Assembly (NCBI GenBank): GCA_015501075.1
Contig: JADNYJ010000086.1
Location: 1-64,000, forward strand
Length of the DNA: 64,000 nt
Direction of reading: 5' to 3'
DNA from: Gymnopilus junonius
Taxonomy: Eukaryota; Basidiomycota; Agaricomycetes; Agaricales; Galerinaceae
Position numbers and translations under genes: made by a program. Positions 1 through 10,630 of this stretch are shown piece by piece; positions within the stretch are counted from its first letter, which is position 1; each line of letters begins with the position of its first letter. The notes below the pieces were generated by a model. That model was not told where the DNA came from and searched no databases. It worked only from the letters and a program-made list of their open reading frames with translations.

Positions 1-297
1 GTATGAGCATGGAAGGAAGTTGAGGTCGAGTTACGCGACCCTCTCTGGTACCAGAGAGCAGTACTATGGGGACAAGCATTGTGTGTTCTGCAACAATTTT
101 ATGAAGCGAACATCCTGTAGTTATTTTACGTAGGTTTGGGAACAAAGTGACTCGACTCTAGATGCAGACTCGGACATACAGCCTTGATTTCATTTTTGGG
201 AACACGAGGAAAACATCTGTCTGAATAAAAATGCACCCACCAGGCCTGTACAGTCATCATTCCTCTCTCCTTCCTCGCTCCTTTCCCTCTGCTGCCA

Positions 298-2026
298 TGG
301 ACACAAGGCCTATGTGTCGAGGCCTTGGTCAGGATGGATCGTCTTGTGATTGTGAAGCATTCTTGGCTCCACAGAACCACAATGGAAAGTCACCCCTGCA
401 TTGTCTCAAATGCCATCATGGCCCTAGCAAGCATCCTGCTCTGTCTCAGGCAGCTTTAACTCCTGGTTCTGCTTCCCAAAACGGCATCTCTGTATCAAAG
501 GAAAATGTCCTCTCCATCTTCGAGCAGACTGTTTGGTCAGGTACTGCAAAGACTAGTGGCCAAAACTCGGCTTTGGGCTCTGGTTCTGTTCGCTTTACTA
601 GTACCAAGAGGAAGGCCATTGATAAAGACCAAGCTCATGATGAATCTTTGCAAGGCTTCTGTCCGAAGTCCAACAAGTCCAACAAGCCAAAGGAAAAAGT
701 AAGTTCATCATCTAACACATTGATGCCTCAACTAATGTAAGTAATTTTCAGTCTGTTGATGATGCTGCTCATTGCTGAGTTGGCTGGATTGCCATCCTTA
801 CATGCGGACTGAAAGGCGACAGATCCTTACCATCCTCAGCTACCATCTCCAAGGCAACAATTCCTGAGCTCCATAGTGCTGGTTGTGCAAAGGTTGGCGA
901 TATCATCTTCTCTGAGAAGTGGACATATGAGGAATGTACATCTTACTTCCAGAAGATTTTCCCAAAGCCCTTCACATATGTACTTGATGCCCAAAGTTCC
1001 AAGAGAATGAGAATCTCTGTCACTTCAGCTGCAAAACCACCTTGGGCACTCATCACTCAAGAGAGCCACAAACTCAAGCTGGTCACTAAAGAACAACCGG
1101 GTGGACAAGATCTCTGGTTCTATCAGTGCGGGAAAAATCGTGGAATTGAGGAGACACACATAATAATTGGTACAATTTGGTTAACGTCCTCTTTACATGG
1201 GTCTAGGTGAATCTGATGAACAATTTAGTCTTGCAAAAACCCATTCCTTCAGGCATCCTTGAATCCTGGAAACCAATCAAGTCCATTGAGATGCCATCTT
1301 CAGATGTCGCAATGTCAGACATGGACATTGTACAGGATGAGCAGAGTTCTGTCAAGGTGGAAAGCAATGTTGAGATTGACAAAACACATTCCCGTGAAGG
1401 TGACAGCAGTGGGTACCTCCAAATTATACCTGATATATGAAGCGACATATATTTACATAGACACTGAAGACTCTGACTGCTCTGATGAGGTCGTCATTCT
1501 TCCCCAGACTGGCAAGCATAAGAAAGTCCACAACTCTTCCACAGATGAGACACCTCTGACAAAGAAACAGAAGCTTGGTAGGCTCTAAGACACCTGATTC
1601 ATTCTTTCTCTCACCAGCGTCGACCAGACCACATTGGCAAGGGTAAGGGTGCCACTCAAAGTACACCAGTTCCCAAGAGTAAGTCTAATCTATTTCTAAA
1701 TGCCCATTGTACAATTGTCCCTGACTACTCATGTCTCGCAGCTGCAAAGTCCCTTAGCAACAGCGCTCCTACCAGGCAGCATGCCAACTCTAGGAGGACT
1801 TCTATGTCATCCACCAAAATTGTGGCATCCAAGGAAGGGACTTCATGCTCGAACTGTTCATCGTGCAAGGCTGTTTCTCATGTTCGGTGTGTCGTTGAAC
1901 CGGAAGAAGATACGAAACGCTGGGACGAGTTTTTCGGAAATGAGTCAAACCAAAAGCAATTTCTCAATCCTTGGGATCCTACTTATGAGCTGCTTTTCAT
2001 CTTTCTCTAGTGATTCCAAAGTATAG
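298..2026 (+). pseudogene. Decayed repeat-type hypothetical gene with Cys/His-rich N-terminus
   Basis: I do not recognise the function. An ATG at 298 opens a frame whose start is Cys/His rich (CRGLGQDGSSCDC, then HCLKCHHG), a possible zinc-binding motif, and runs to a good donor at 699. After the acceptor near 750 the expected frame meets stops. Coding-like sequence resumes at about 840-1,150 (segments FSEKWTYEECTSYFQKIF and GKNRGIEETHIII) and about 1,800-2,010 (ending NPWDPTYEL). These blocks are in different frames, so the gene looks broken or mis-assembled. The style is that of repeat-associated gene families scattered through mushroom genomes, which is inference. It lies just outside the left end of the transposon starting at 2,141. 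Exon borders other than the first donor are guesses. Confidence 0.4.
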
Positions 2027-2140
2027 CACTTGATCTGACAGATACCGCTTCATTCCTTCGATGTCTGCTTCAGAATATCTTCTATCACTTCATAATTACT
2101 CTCATTTACCATTCCTCTCATTTTAATGCACGTTCTTTTA

Positions 2141-2164
2141 CTGTTGCATTTCATTCAATTCACC
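2141..2164 (+). repeat. Left terminal inverted repeat of the Ulp1/DDE element
   Basis: Begins CTGTTGCATTTC right after a TA. It matches the complement of 6,691-6,714 at 22 of 24 positions. Confidence 0.88.
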
Positions 2165-2256
2165 ACCCCCTGTGACCTGTGACCTGCCTGGTGAAATGCC
2201 AGGTTCACCAGGTGGGCTTGGGACCTGTGACCTACCTAAAATTTCACTGGTCTCAC

Positions 2257-2346
2257 AGAGTTGTCGTGGTGGACTGGTAGTATGCATCAAAGTAGTTCAA
2301 TGACTGCTCTAGGCAGTGGGTTCAATTCTCACCCAATGTATTCTTT
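2257..2346 (+). other. Pol III promoter-like (tRNA-like) segment inside the transposon
   Basis: An A-box-like TGGTGGACTGG is followed about 55 nt later by a B-box-like GGTTCAATTCT in a stem-capable context (GTGGG loop CTCAC) and then a short T run. A small hairpin (ACTGC/GCAGT) sits between them. The ends do not pair as an acceptor stem, so it is not a functional tRNA by inspection. It may be a tRNA-derived SINE head or chance. Confidence 0.3.
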
Positions 2347-2478
2347 TTCGACTACCTAGCAATCATCTGTCCGATTTTGGTAGCATGATATCAAACCCAG
2401 TTAGGAAGTGAGATAAGATCAATCATTTTTTTTTGAGCAAACCTCTCAGCAGCGAGCGTACTCGATCTCAATAAGATC

Positions 2479-4235
2479 ATGGAGATTCCTACAGGTCTCA
2501 TATCTCAATTGTTACCAGACAACAATCAGATGGTTCTCGAGCTCATTGCATTTGATCTACCACATGCCATCCCTTCCTTCGACTCGCTGACTGAGGATTT
2601 CTTCAACAAGAATCCACCAAATACTACTAGTCAACTCGATCTCCCCCATATCCCATCTCCACCTCTTGGCGTCATGAAGGCCCTTTGTTGTGAACTTCCT
2701 GCAAAGGTGGAAGACAGCTATCAGTCAATCAGATGCATTCACACTACATCAGCAAAGGAGAAGACATACCTGCTGTGGATTATCAAATATTGGGAGGAGG
2801 TGGACCATGTTCGGATAGCGCAGAGGGCGTGGATGAAGGCACAGGACAGCCTACGAAAGACAGGAAATACATGGCAAGCAAGGGGGAAACTGTTGTCGAT
2901 CCACATCATCACAGACATATCTGAAGGACTCTCCATTTTGCCTTGGAACAGCTGCCTGGAAGGCTTCAGCACCAGTGCGCAGGAAGACATGATGAGCTTG
3001 GTAACCTACACCGGCAACGACTGGCTGAAGGACTTCCACATAAACCAAATGCTAGATCTTCTTCAATTTGATTTGGAGCGCGTTATGAAGCTTACAATCT
3101 ACGTTCCGTCAGCCTGGTTCTATGAAAAGATCAACAAAGGGTATCGCAATGAAGAGCAATACCTCACCGAGTCATCATTTCGCGTTTACTGTCACATGGG
3201 CCATCACCTTGCTAGTGGATTCTACAATCAACTCATCACCCTCGTAAATCTTGACCACAACCATTGGGTCCCCGTTGTTATTGATTTCCGAAAGAAGGAG
3301 ATCCTGTATGGCGACTCACTCGGGGAAAGGTTCCTAACAAAGTCAAAGACACCTTGAGCTGGTGGACGAAATTTCACGGGGAAGATGACTTCACCTATCA
3401 TTCACTGCCCATCACGCAGCAGCATGATGTCTTTTCCTGTGGACTGTTGGCATGGAATGCTTTGGTCGTGTTTTGTTCTGGGGGAAAGAAAGACCTTATG
3501 TTAGCAGAGGATACACATGAAGGCAGATTAAGAGTCTTACAGAGGATTCTTAGTGAACATCATGCAAGGACCCAGGTGCATCTTTTCCTAGCAGTAACTG
3601 AACTTAAAATGAAAGATAACCTACAGGTTGCCGAGCGTGATAGCTCAAGCTCAAGCTCCGATTTCGAAATGAATGACATCATCCAAGAACCTTTGCCTTC
3701 CTGCAATGCATCATCTTCTGCAGCTGATGAACTGGAAAGCACAGCGGACAAAGAATCTGAGAGTGAGGATGATGACATGTACCTAGATGAAGAAGCAGAA
3801 GGGAAGGACGAGGACATATACCTAGATGAAGATGCAGAAGAGATGATGAATGATGATGAAATGATGGGCGAGGGAAGCGAAACTCACGCGGCCTCATCCT
3901 CGGCAACCCAACTTGACGAAACGAAACCCACATCAGAAATCCGTGCATCCCCGATATGTCAGGGCCTCGAAAAGCTGAAAAACCTAACACAACGTGCATC
4001 TGCAATATGTCAGGGCCTCGAAAAGCTGAAAAAACCCAACACTGAATGGCATGGACTCTTCAAGTTCTGGAAGCAAGGTACTCGCAAAGATTTAGAGGAG
4101 CACGTTGAGAGAGAGACGGAGAGGCAGCTAAACAACCTTGATGAGGATCAACATAGATCAGAAAGGGAAAATTGGCCAAGGCGTGTGAGGTCCGCGAACG
4201 TGCAAGGCTTCGGAAGCAGAAATCCCGTGCCCTGA
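2479..4235 (+). pseudogene. Ulp1-like (C48 family) cysteine protease encoded by the transposon, one frameshift
   Basis: The first frame (2,479-3,357) ends in NHWVPVVIDF and ILYGDSLG, giving the His and Asp expected in a Ulp1/SENP catalytic core. A one-base shift in the G/A run near 3,335 moves the frame into 3,354-4,235, which continues with WWTKFHGEDDF and then QQHDVFSCG, supplying the oxyanion Gln and catalytic Cys. All four catalytic-type residues are therefore present across the shift. The tail is acidic (about 3,640-3,870), holds a duplicated ICQGLEKLK motif (3,955-4,030) and ends in a charged segment. Ulp1-type proteases process SUMO-like proteins in the host; the role in a transposon is unknown. 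The shift may be mutation or assembly error. Confidence 0.75.
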
Positions 4236-4448
4236 AGAAGCAAGGGGAGATCCAGGAGGGGCTCCGAAGCCCAGGTGGAACAAAGCGCCAGGTACGAGAT
4301 CTTTATCCTATCATTATCTGTATCTGACATGTTAGCCAAAGGTCCGCAATGCACTAGAGAAGATAAGCGATGATACCTCTCAGCAAAGACGCGTTCATTC
4401 ATTGCAGAACTATCACGGCCAGGTCGTCAATTTAAAGTAAAATTCCAA

Positions 4449-6444
4449 ATGGAGACAAAGAAACCACAGGGACGAAAGCTGAAAAAAACACCTCGACAAG
4501 CAGTATACCACAACTGGTTCTCGCCTTTTACCTGGTCCCAGATTGAGCTGGCTATGAAAAGGGCTGGGTGGAAAATGAGCCCTTCGGAGATAGTATCTCA
4601 AGTAAAATGCATAGACCCTCTTGTCTTTGAAGGATTGACTCGGGAGACTGTCAAATCTTGGATCGACCGCTCAGGAGATAAACCCCGATGGACAGATGCT
4701 GTACTCAAGAGAATTGAGAAAGGGAACATTACCGGACATAACAATGGGGGTTGAAAAGGTGTCTTGGTACATTGATTTGATCCTGGTTGCTTCTACCGCT
4801 GATCGCTATCATCCATAGAGTCAGTATCCACATGTTGTCGAAGCAATCAAGAAATACCTGGTCAACCTGCACAAAGTCTCAGCTCCACTGACAGTCATTA
4901 CAATGTGGGGAATTATTCTGGCAACGATATCATCATTAGAGCCAAAGATATTGGAGACACCTTACCATGATGGATCAATGTTCAAAGCATCAGATAACTT
5001 TGTTCAGAAATGGGTTCGGCAGCAGCTCAATTGGACGGAGAGGAAAGCTACTCGCGCAGCACAAAAGATCCCGACTAACTGGGAAGAACTCTGCAAAAGT
5101 CATTCTTCTGCAAATCCTATATCATCAAAGAGTGGGACGTCATTTCAGCTCTCCTAGTCAACTCAGATCAAACCCAAGCCATTTACGCACCAGGCGACAA
5201 GATGACTTATGCAGAAGTCGGCGCAAAGCAGGTGTCACTTCTCGGAGGAGACGAGAAGTGAGCGTTTACGATTATGGTCTCCGTTGCGAATGACGGGACA
5301 TTGTTGCCATTCCAGGCAATATATCAAGGCCTCACCGAGCTGTCGTGTCCTTCCAAAGATGCAGAACACTATGATGACATCATGAAGTTAGGAATGCAAC
5401 TGGAATTTTCAGGGACAATGACGTACTGGTCTAACATGAAGACCTTTGTTATCCACATCCTCAACCCATATTTCGACCGCCGCCGCGCTGAATTCGGGCT
5501 TCCTTCAACACAGAAGGCCATATGGCAGATTGATGTCTGGTCTGTACATCGCTCTAAAGAGTTCCATTACTGGATGTTAGCCGAATATCCCAATATCATA
5601 TTGGACTATGTACTGGGTGGATGCACAGGCCTTGCTCAGCCTTGCGATGTTGGGATCCAGCACCCACTCAAGCACTCACTCAAGAGGTCCTACCACGAGT
5701 TCATCATCTCAGAGATGATGGAAAAGATCAACAACGGTGAAGAACAGCTCACCATGGATAAGGGAATCAAAAAATCCGAAATCAAAGTGTAACCTGGTTA
5801 TGGAATGCCTATAATGCCGTCAACAAACCAGAGCTCGTGAAAAAGGTAAGATAAATCACAAACACACCTTTTTTTATGTCCTAATCAACATTGCGAACCA
5901 GGCTTTCGAGATGTGCTGCGTCAAGCAGTGGAATCTTTCTTGGGAGAGTCTGACCTCTTTTGAAGCACGTGAGAAACTGCGCAACATGCGCACCGAGGAT
6001 TCGCAGTTTTGGACAGAGCTGACAGCTGGAAATATGGAAGACGCCCTTTCAGAGCTAGGAGATGAGGTGGCAAAAGATGTGATCATTGAAGATGCTGATT
6101 TTGATGATTACGGTGATGACAGTGGAGTTGGTGTGTCTTCAGTGATCAAGGTGGTCATTAGTGGTGAAGCACCGAGGAAGACGACACTGGCAGCTGAGGG
6201 CGGGCTCACCCTCAGCGCTCTGGCAGAGAATGACAAAGAGGAACCAGTGGGAGGAGAAGATGATGAAGGTGATAAGGAGGATCTCATGACTGTCAGCCAG
6301 TCATCACGTCACGAGAAAGTTGTTGACAGCATCGCCGTGGGGCCGGGCACCCTCGACAATAAGTCGCCAGAAGAATTAGGTCACGGAAAAAGGAAGCGGA
6401 TGATGACTACATGGTACGAACTGAAGATTTCATCGCCACAATGA
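4449..6444 (+). pseudogene. DDE superfamily transposase of the Ulp1/DDE element, frameshifted
   Basis: Several frames join through introns or indels. 4,449-4,754 has an HTH-like segment (WSQIELAMKRAGWKMSP). 4,903-5,157 continues with an N-terminal region containing KASDNFVQKWVRQQLNW. A shift then leads through LLVNSDQTQ (first catalytic Asp, about 5,160) and GDKMTYAEVGAKQ to 5,274-5,792. That block holds IWQIDVWSVHRS (second Asp) and GCTGLAQPCDVGIQ (third Asp). A Cys-poor, acidic tail exon runs 5,911-6,444. The DDD order and spacing fit DDE_1-type endonucleases, which cut and rejoin transposon ends. The copy looks recently decayed because all catalytic motifs are still legible. Exon borders are approximate. 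Confidence 0.75.
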
Positions 6445-6690
6445 TGATGAGACTCAGATATTGACCTCTAAGCTACAAATACTTAGTTTAAAAATTTACA
6501 GTCTTACAGCTTCAATTCTAGTAATTTAAGTATGCCAGAGTAGCAGTTTACCGGCTCTGGGGGTGATTTTTGCGATTTTAAGCGGAAAAATGACCGAATT
6601 TATGGCCGTCAAATAGTTTCGCCACTCAGCCTTGTGACCACGGACAGCTGTGACATTTCGCCGATTTTGGAGGGCCTGTGACCCATGACC

Positions 6691-6714
6691 GGTGAATTGA
6701 ACAAAATGCAACAG
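6691..6714 (-). repeat. Right terminal inverted repeat of the Ulp1/DDE element
   Basis: Ends AAATGCAACAG and is followed by TA. It is the inverted partner of 2,141-2,164. Confidence 0.88.
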
Positions 6715-7018
6715 TAGTCTAGATCCACGTCTTAATAGTCATTCTATAGCCTTCTAGCTCGAATATCATGTTGATACTTGTGGTAGACAGTCAAATAGTC
6801 TATATTATCTATCTACAGAGTACATACAACAAGTTTGTTGCTGGGATTGACAATCTACACTATGAAATAGTGTCGAATCCATGTGAGCCCACTGAATGAG
6901 CGGAAGGGGAAGACACGCAGGAAGTGAGGGGGGGGGGGGTGGGAATATTTGTGCAAGTGATGCGCCATACTATTCACCTTTAGAGTTTTGATTTAACTTT
7001 TGACCCCATCCATCATCC

Positions 7019-8142
7019 ATGGCAGATGCTGAGCATAATATGAACTTTCTTTGGGACCTCGTTTTCTTCAAGGTCTAGTTACTCTCTTATCTATGGGTGC
7101 CTATCATATCGATGCTCATACCAGTACTAACATCCTGCGTAGGTTGAAGAAATGGTCTTTGCTCGACCACGTGGGGAATTTGAACGATCCTCTGAAGTAT
7201 TCGCAGACATGTTCCGACTCCCTTCTGGAAGCCCTGAAGGCCATGATGAAGAGCATCCAATTGTCCTCGAAGGATATAAAGCAGAAGAATTCAACTGTTT
7301 ATTGAAGGTGATGTATCCAACGTTAGTGCCCTCTTGTAACCCCTTTATATGTCTTCAACTTGGTAAATCACTCCTACCTTCAATTTCAGATCCTATTACT
7401 TGATTTCCGGCACAAACATCGATTTGCACTTGGTAAAGGAAGAATGGATCAGCGTACTGAAGTTATCAACAATTTGGAATATGAGCCAAGTGAGATCAAT
7501 CAAGAAGCCATATCCTCAGTTGCCAACCGTTCATTAATGCCTCCCTAGATTCGGGAATATGCCATCCACAGGCTGTCTACTGACCTAACCATGGTGCCAA
7601 TTGAAAAGATCCAACTGGCAAGGGTGCACAAAGTTTCTAAGTGGTTAGAAGAAGGAATCGTCAGCTTGGTGAATGGTGATCACAGGTTGACATGCGAGGA
7701 TCTGCCTATGCTCGGATATGATATGGCCACCTTGGTCCTTCTAATCAGGGATCAGTCGCCTAAGCCCGCAGCACTGCGAATCAATAAAAATTCGATCAAG
7801 TGTGCATATTGTTCATCCTCTAACACCTTACTGAAGGGCAACCATACTTGTCGTAACTGCAGGCGAATCTTGGTTGAAGATGAAGAATTCAGTCTTCTGG
7901 CTGGTTCGATAGTCACTGGGATTCCTTCAGAACCGCAGGTTAACATTGCATCAATTCAATGCAGTAGTTGCAACAGTGCACCATTCTATGGCATGGCTAA
8001 CGTATACTGCTCCAACTGCGGATCTGGCACAGGTTATAATTCTAACGTTAGAGTGATGCTGAAGAAAATGGCGGATGAAATGATCAAGGAGATATTTGGA
8101 GCAGAAATTGAAGAATACAAATTAACCACCCACACAGTATGA
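7019..8142 (+). CDS. BTB/POZ domain protein with two C-terminal zinc ribbons
   Basis: Four exons fit in phase: 7,019-7,072, 7,143-7,321, 7,390-7,489 and 7,549-8,142, giving 308 residues. The BTB fold is seen in VFARPRGEFERSSEVFADMF, LEGYKAEEFNCLLKVMYP and LVKEEWISVLKLSTIW, the usual pattern of the large mushroom BTB family. These proteins use BTB for dimerisation, often as adaptors for Cul3 ligases (family knowledge). After the conserved helix ARVHKVSKWLEEG come two identical-spacing motifs C-x2-C-x12-C-x2-C (Cys 196/199/212/215 and 249/252/265/268), which look like tandem zinc ribbons and are unusual for the family. The start is the first ATG before the BTB, with a TGACCCC-rich leader. A broken inverted relative lies at 8,726-9,034. 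Confidence 0.82.
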
Positions 8143-8725
8143 TTAGTCTCTCCTAGACAGACTTCCATATAATGTGGACGAAGAGGGTGTGTGATGTCCA
8201 CGATTAGCATCAGTAATTTAGCAAATTAGTTTTTTCGGGTTTCTGAACCTGCTGAACCTGATAAACTCGGAAAAAAAGGAAGCAAGAAAACTTGGCAACC
8301 TATGTCCCTTTTGCCGGAAACCTGCCGACGCCGCATCAAGCTCTCAGTGCGTGCTCAGAATTTAGTACATTTCGCAACCGAACGGGCTAATTGCTTATAT
8401 GGACAGTATGATGCTTCTTGGATGCTTCTCACACCTTTAGAAGTGCATGTAGTCTACTTTATACACTTTTCAGCATCTTAAGTATTAGGTAGGACCTTGA
8501 TTTGTTGTGAATGTCATTTTCCTGTGTTGCCTTCGAAAACATTGAAAAAGAAGAATTGACGAGTCCGCTGACAAACCGATAAATCGTAACGTCGACGTCG
8601 TTGGAGGACGTCCCCAATTATACCGCCTTCTTCTGCCGGTGATTGTTTACTCTCTAGACAGAGCCTTATTTGGTGATTTTTCGTGTTCCGGTGTTTTCAA
8701 ACCCGTATTTATCGCAATTATCGCA
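8143..8725. other. No gene seen
   Basis: AT-rich spacer between the BTB gene and its inverted fragment. No convincing frame, RNA gene or repeat was found. Confidence 0.5.
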
Positions 8726-9034
8726 TTAAATTGATGCGAAAGGCACTACGCGATCTGAAGGCGATATTGTCGAGGACAAACCACCACCCGAAACCCTAAG
8801 CATTTCATCTGCAGCTATAAGGTGTCCGAGGATGGACAATATGCACACTTTATTGAATCTTCCCAGCAGTTGCTGGGATGACCCTTGTAGAATTTGATTC
8901 TGGATCCAGACAATTTTATAAGTGATTCTGTATCCAATGGTAGCCAACTCCTCGTAGATTGAGATGCCATCACTGTTCACCAAGCTGGTAGTTCCCTCTT
9001 CAAACCATTTGTCAAATTTATGAGCCCTCGCCAT
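8726..9034 (-). pseudogene. BTB-family C-terminal fragment, inverted relative of the neighbour
   Basis: The frame starts ARAHKFDKWFEEGTTSLVNSD and continues with an ELATIGYRITYKIVWIQNQ helix. It parallels ARVHKVSKWLEEGIVSLVNGD and LPMLGYDMATLVLLIRDQ in the intact gene at 7,019-8,142. The BTB fold itself is absent upstream (9,035-9,160) and the zinc-ribbon cysteines are mostly lost. This looks like a decayed, inverted partial duplicate rather than an expressed gene. Confidence 0.6.
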
Positions 9035-10630
9035 GAGGACTTTTTAAATGGTGTGAAGATAGTCTATTCGGTATTGGTAGTAAGTAATAAAAGATTCAGC
9101 GCTAGATAAAGTCACTTAGCTAGAAGATACTGAGATAATAATATAGGGACGGCTTACGTGGGGTGCACGACTTTCAACAGAATTCATTTGCATTGCAATT
9201 TTCCAGTGCAATGGGGTGCTTCTTTTATCTCGGCCTTGGTGGCTATTTGAAGGAAGATGGAGCATATCGGAAAATACCACAGATCACTCGGATTGCAATC
9301 GAGGCACAGAGAAGATTTTATCCTGACCTGCACCACCAAGCAGTGAAAAGAATAATATGTTAGCCCGTGTGTGATAAGCGCTCATAGTTGAGATGAGGAC
9401 GGGCCCTGAAAAAGACATTGTCCCAGAAGGATTCAAGACTATCCGTGATTTCATTCATGGGTGTAACAAAAATTTCGATGGGATGTCAGCATCAGTAAAT
9501 AGTCCATTTACCTGTGCGCTTTTGCTGCTTTTTTCACTTTTCTGGGATTTACTGCTGGTAGAAGAGTAAAAATGGAAAACAGCTGATTACTTGATTGAAT
9601 ATGTAAGTGAGAGATATAGTGTCCGCTTTGTCAGAACAAATAGAGGAGACAGGATTGACGGGCAAGGAAGGCCAAGGACGTGTCTTTCGGCGGCAGCTTT
9701 TTGGGATTCTAGGCTAGAACTCCGAATCTCGAAAAATAGCAGCTTTTTGACGGGTTTTTGCACTTCTTTCGCTTGTACAAGCTAAAAAAAGCTAATGGAC
9801 AAAGTACCGACGCCGGTAGCAAGTGGATGGAGAGTAGAGTACAGAGTCGTGATAGTTTCTGGGCAAGAGAATGGGATCAGCGTCCTGTTACTGAGGGATG
9901 CGCTTTACCAATGAAGCTCATCGAGACTTATTTGAAATATCCAAGATCTATCTTAGGAAGCTGCATTACGCATTGCGCAGACTTATCGAAACAGGCGGAG
10001 CGGGTTGTTTTCTCAACAACCTAGAATCTTTAGCCTTTCTAGCTGTCAGTTATAGTCATAAGGCTGGGTCGAATATAAGCTAGAAATGAGCTTTGCATGG
10101 TCAGTAGAATCTTCGCAAGTTGAAGGTGGTGCTCTAACCTGGGTCGGGTGACCTCAGTCATCTCTTTTATGTAATAGTAATGACTGATCGTTGGGTTACT
10201 CACCACCGCAACATTAAATGAAGACCAATTAAGTCCACGTTCGACAATCGGATGGTTATGTCTGCGCCTTACATACCATATACACAAGATTTTCCGCGTG
10301 CCACAACAGAAAAATCCCTACGTTACACGTAGTTTCAGCACCATTATACTAATAGCCTTTTGGAACATTTGATGACCGTTTAGACCGTGCGATGAAAATG
10401 ACTAAGCAACAGCTGCAACAGAATTCTCTTTGAACGTCGGAAGTTGGTCGGAAGTTGCTTGGAAGGACTCAAATATCGCTTCGTTCCTGCAAAGCGGAAA
10501 TAAATTTATTGATCATTACAGTATGAGGGATCCAGCGAAAAAAAAAGAATACATCCACAAGGTTCTAAAGCGGGAAGCACGAGGGGGTAACAAATATCGG
10601 TGCTTCAAAAATTTGCTTGGTCTTCAGCCT
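9035..10630. other. No recognisable gene; short frames only
   Basis: Short frames at 9,163-9,363 and 9,898-10,083 (FTNEAHRDLFEISKIYLRKL) have no recognised motif, no clear splice partners and only weak coding character. 10,430-10,636 is similar. They may be remnants. Confidence 0.4.

Larger units (their letters stand above)
2141..6714 (+). mobile_element. TA-flanked pogo-like DNA transposon carrying Ulp1-type protease and DDE transposase
   Basis: A 4,574-bp unit bounded by 24-bp inverted ends (2,141-2,164 and 6,691-6,714, two mismatches), each end directly flanked by TA (2,139-2,140 and 6,715-6,716). This is the duplication typical of Tc1/mariner/pogo elements. Inside the ends are further copies of a GTGACC-type motif (for example 2,171-2,186, 2,222-2,233 and 6,633-6,688). 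The cargo is a Ulp1-like protease (2,479-4,235) followed by a DDE transposase (4,449-6,444), both with frameshifts. A 535-bp relative with the same end style lies at 58,950-60,331. The boundaries are well supported by TIR plus TSD. Assignment to the pogo/Tigger side rests on TA target duplication and the DDE motifs. Confidence 0.85.

Noticed and set aside
6927..6942. Run of about ten G
   Set aside because: Simple low-complexity tract upstream of the BTB gene; possibly a site of sequencing error, not a feature by itself.
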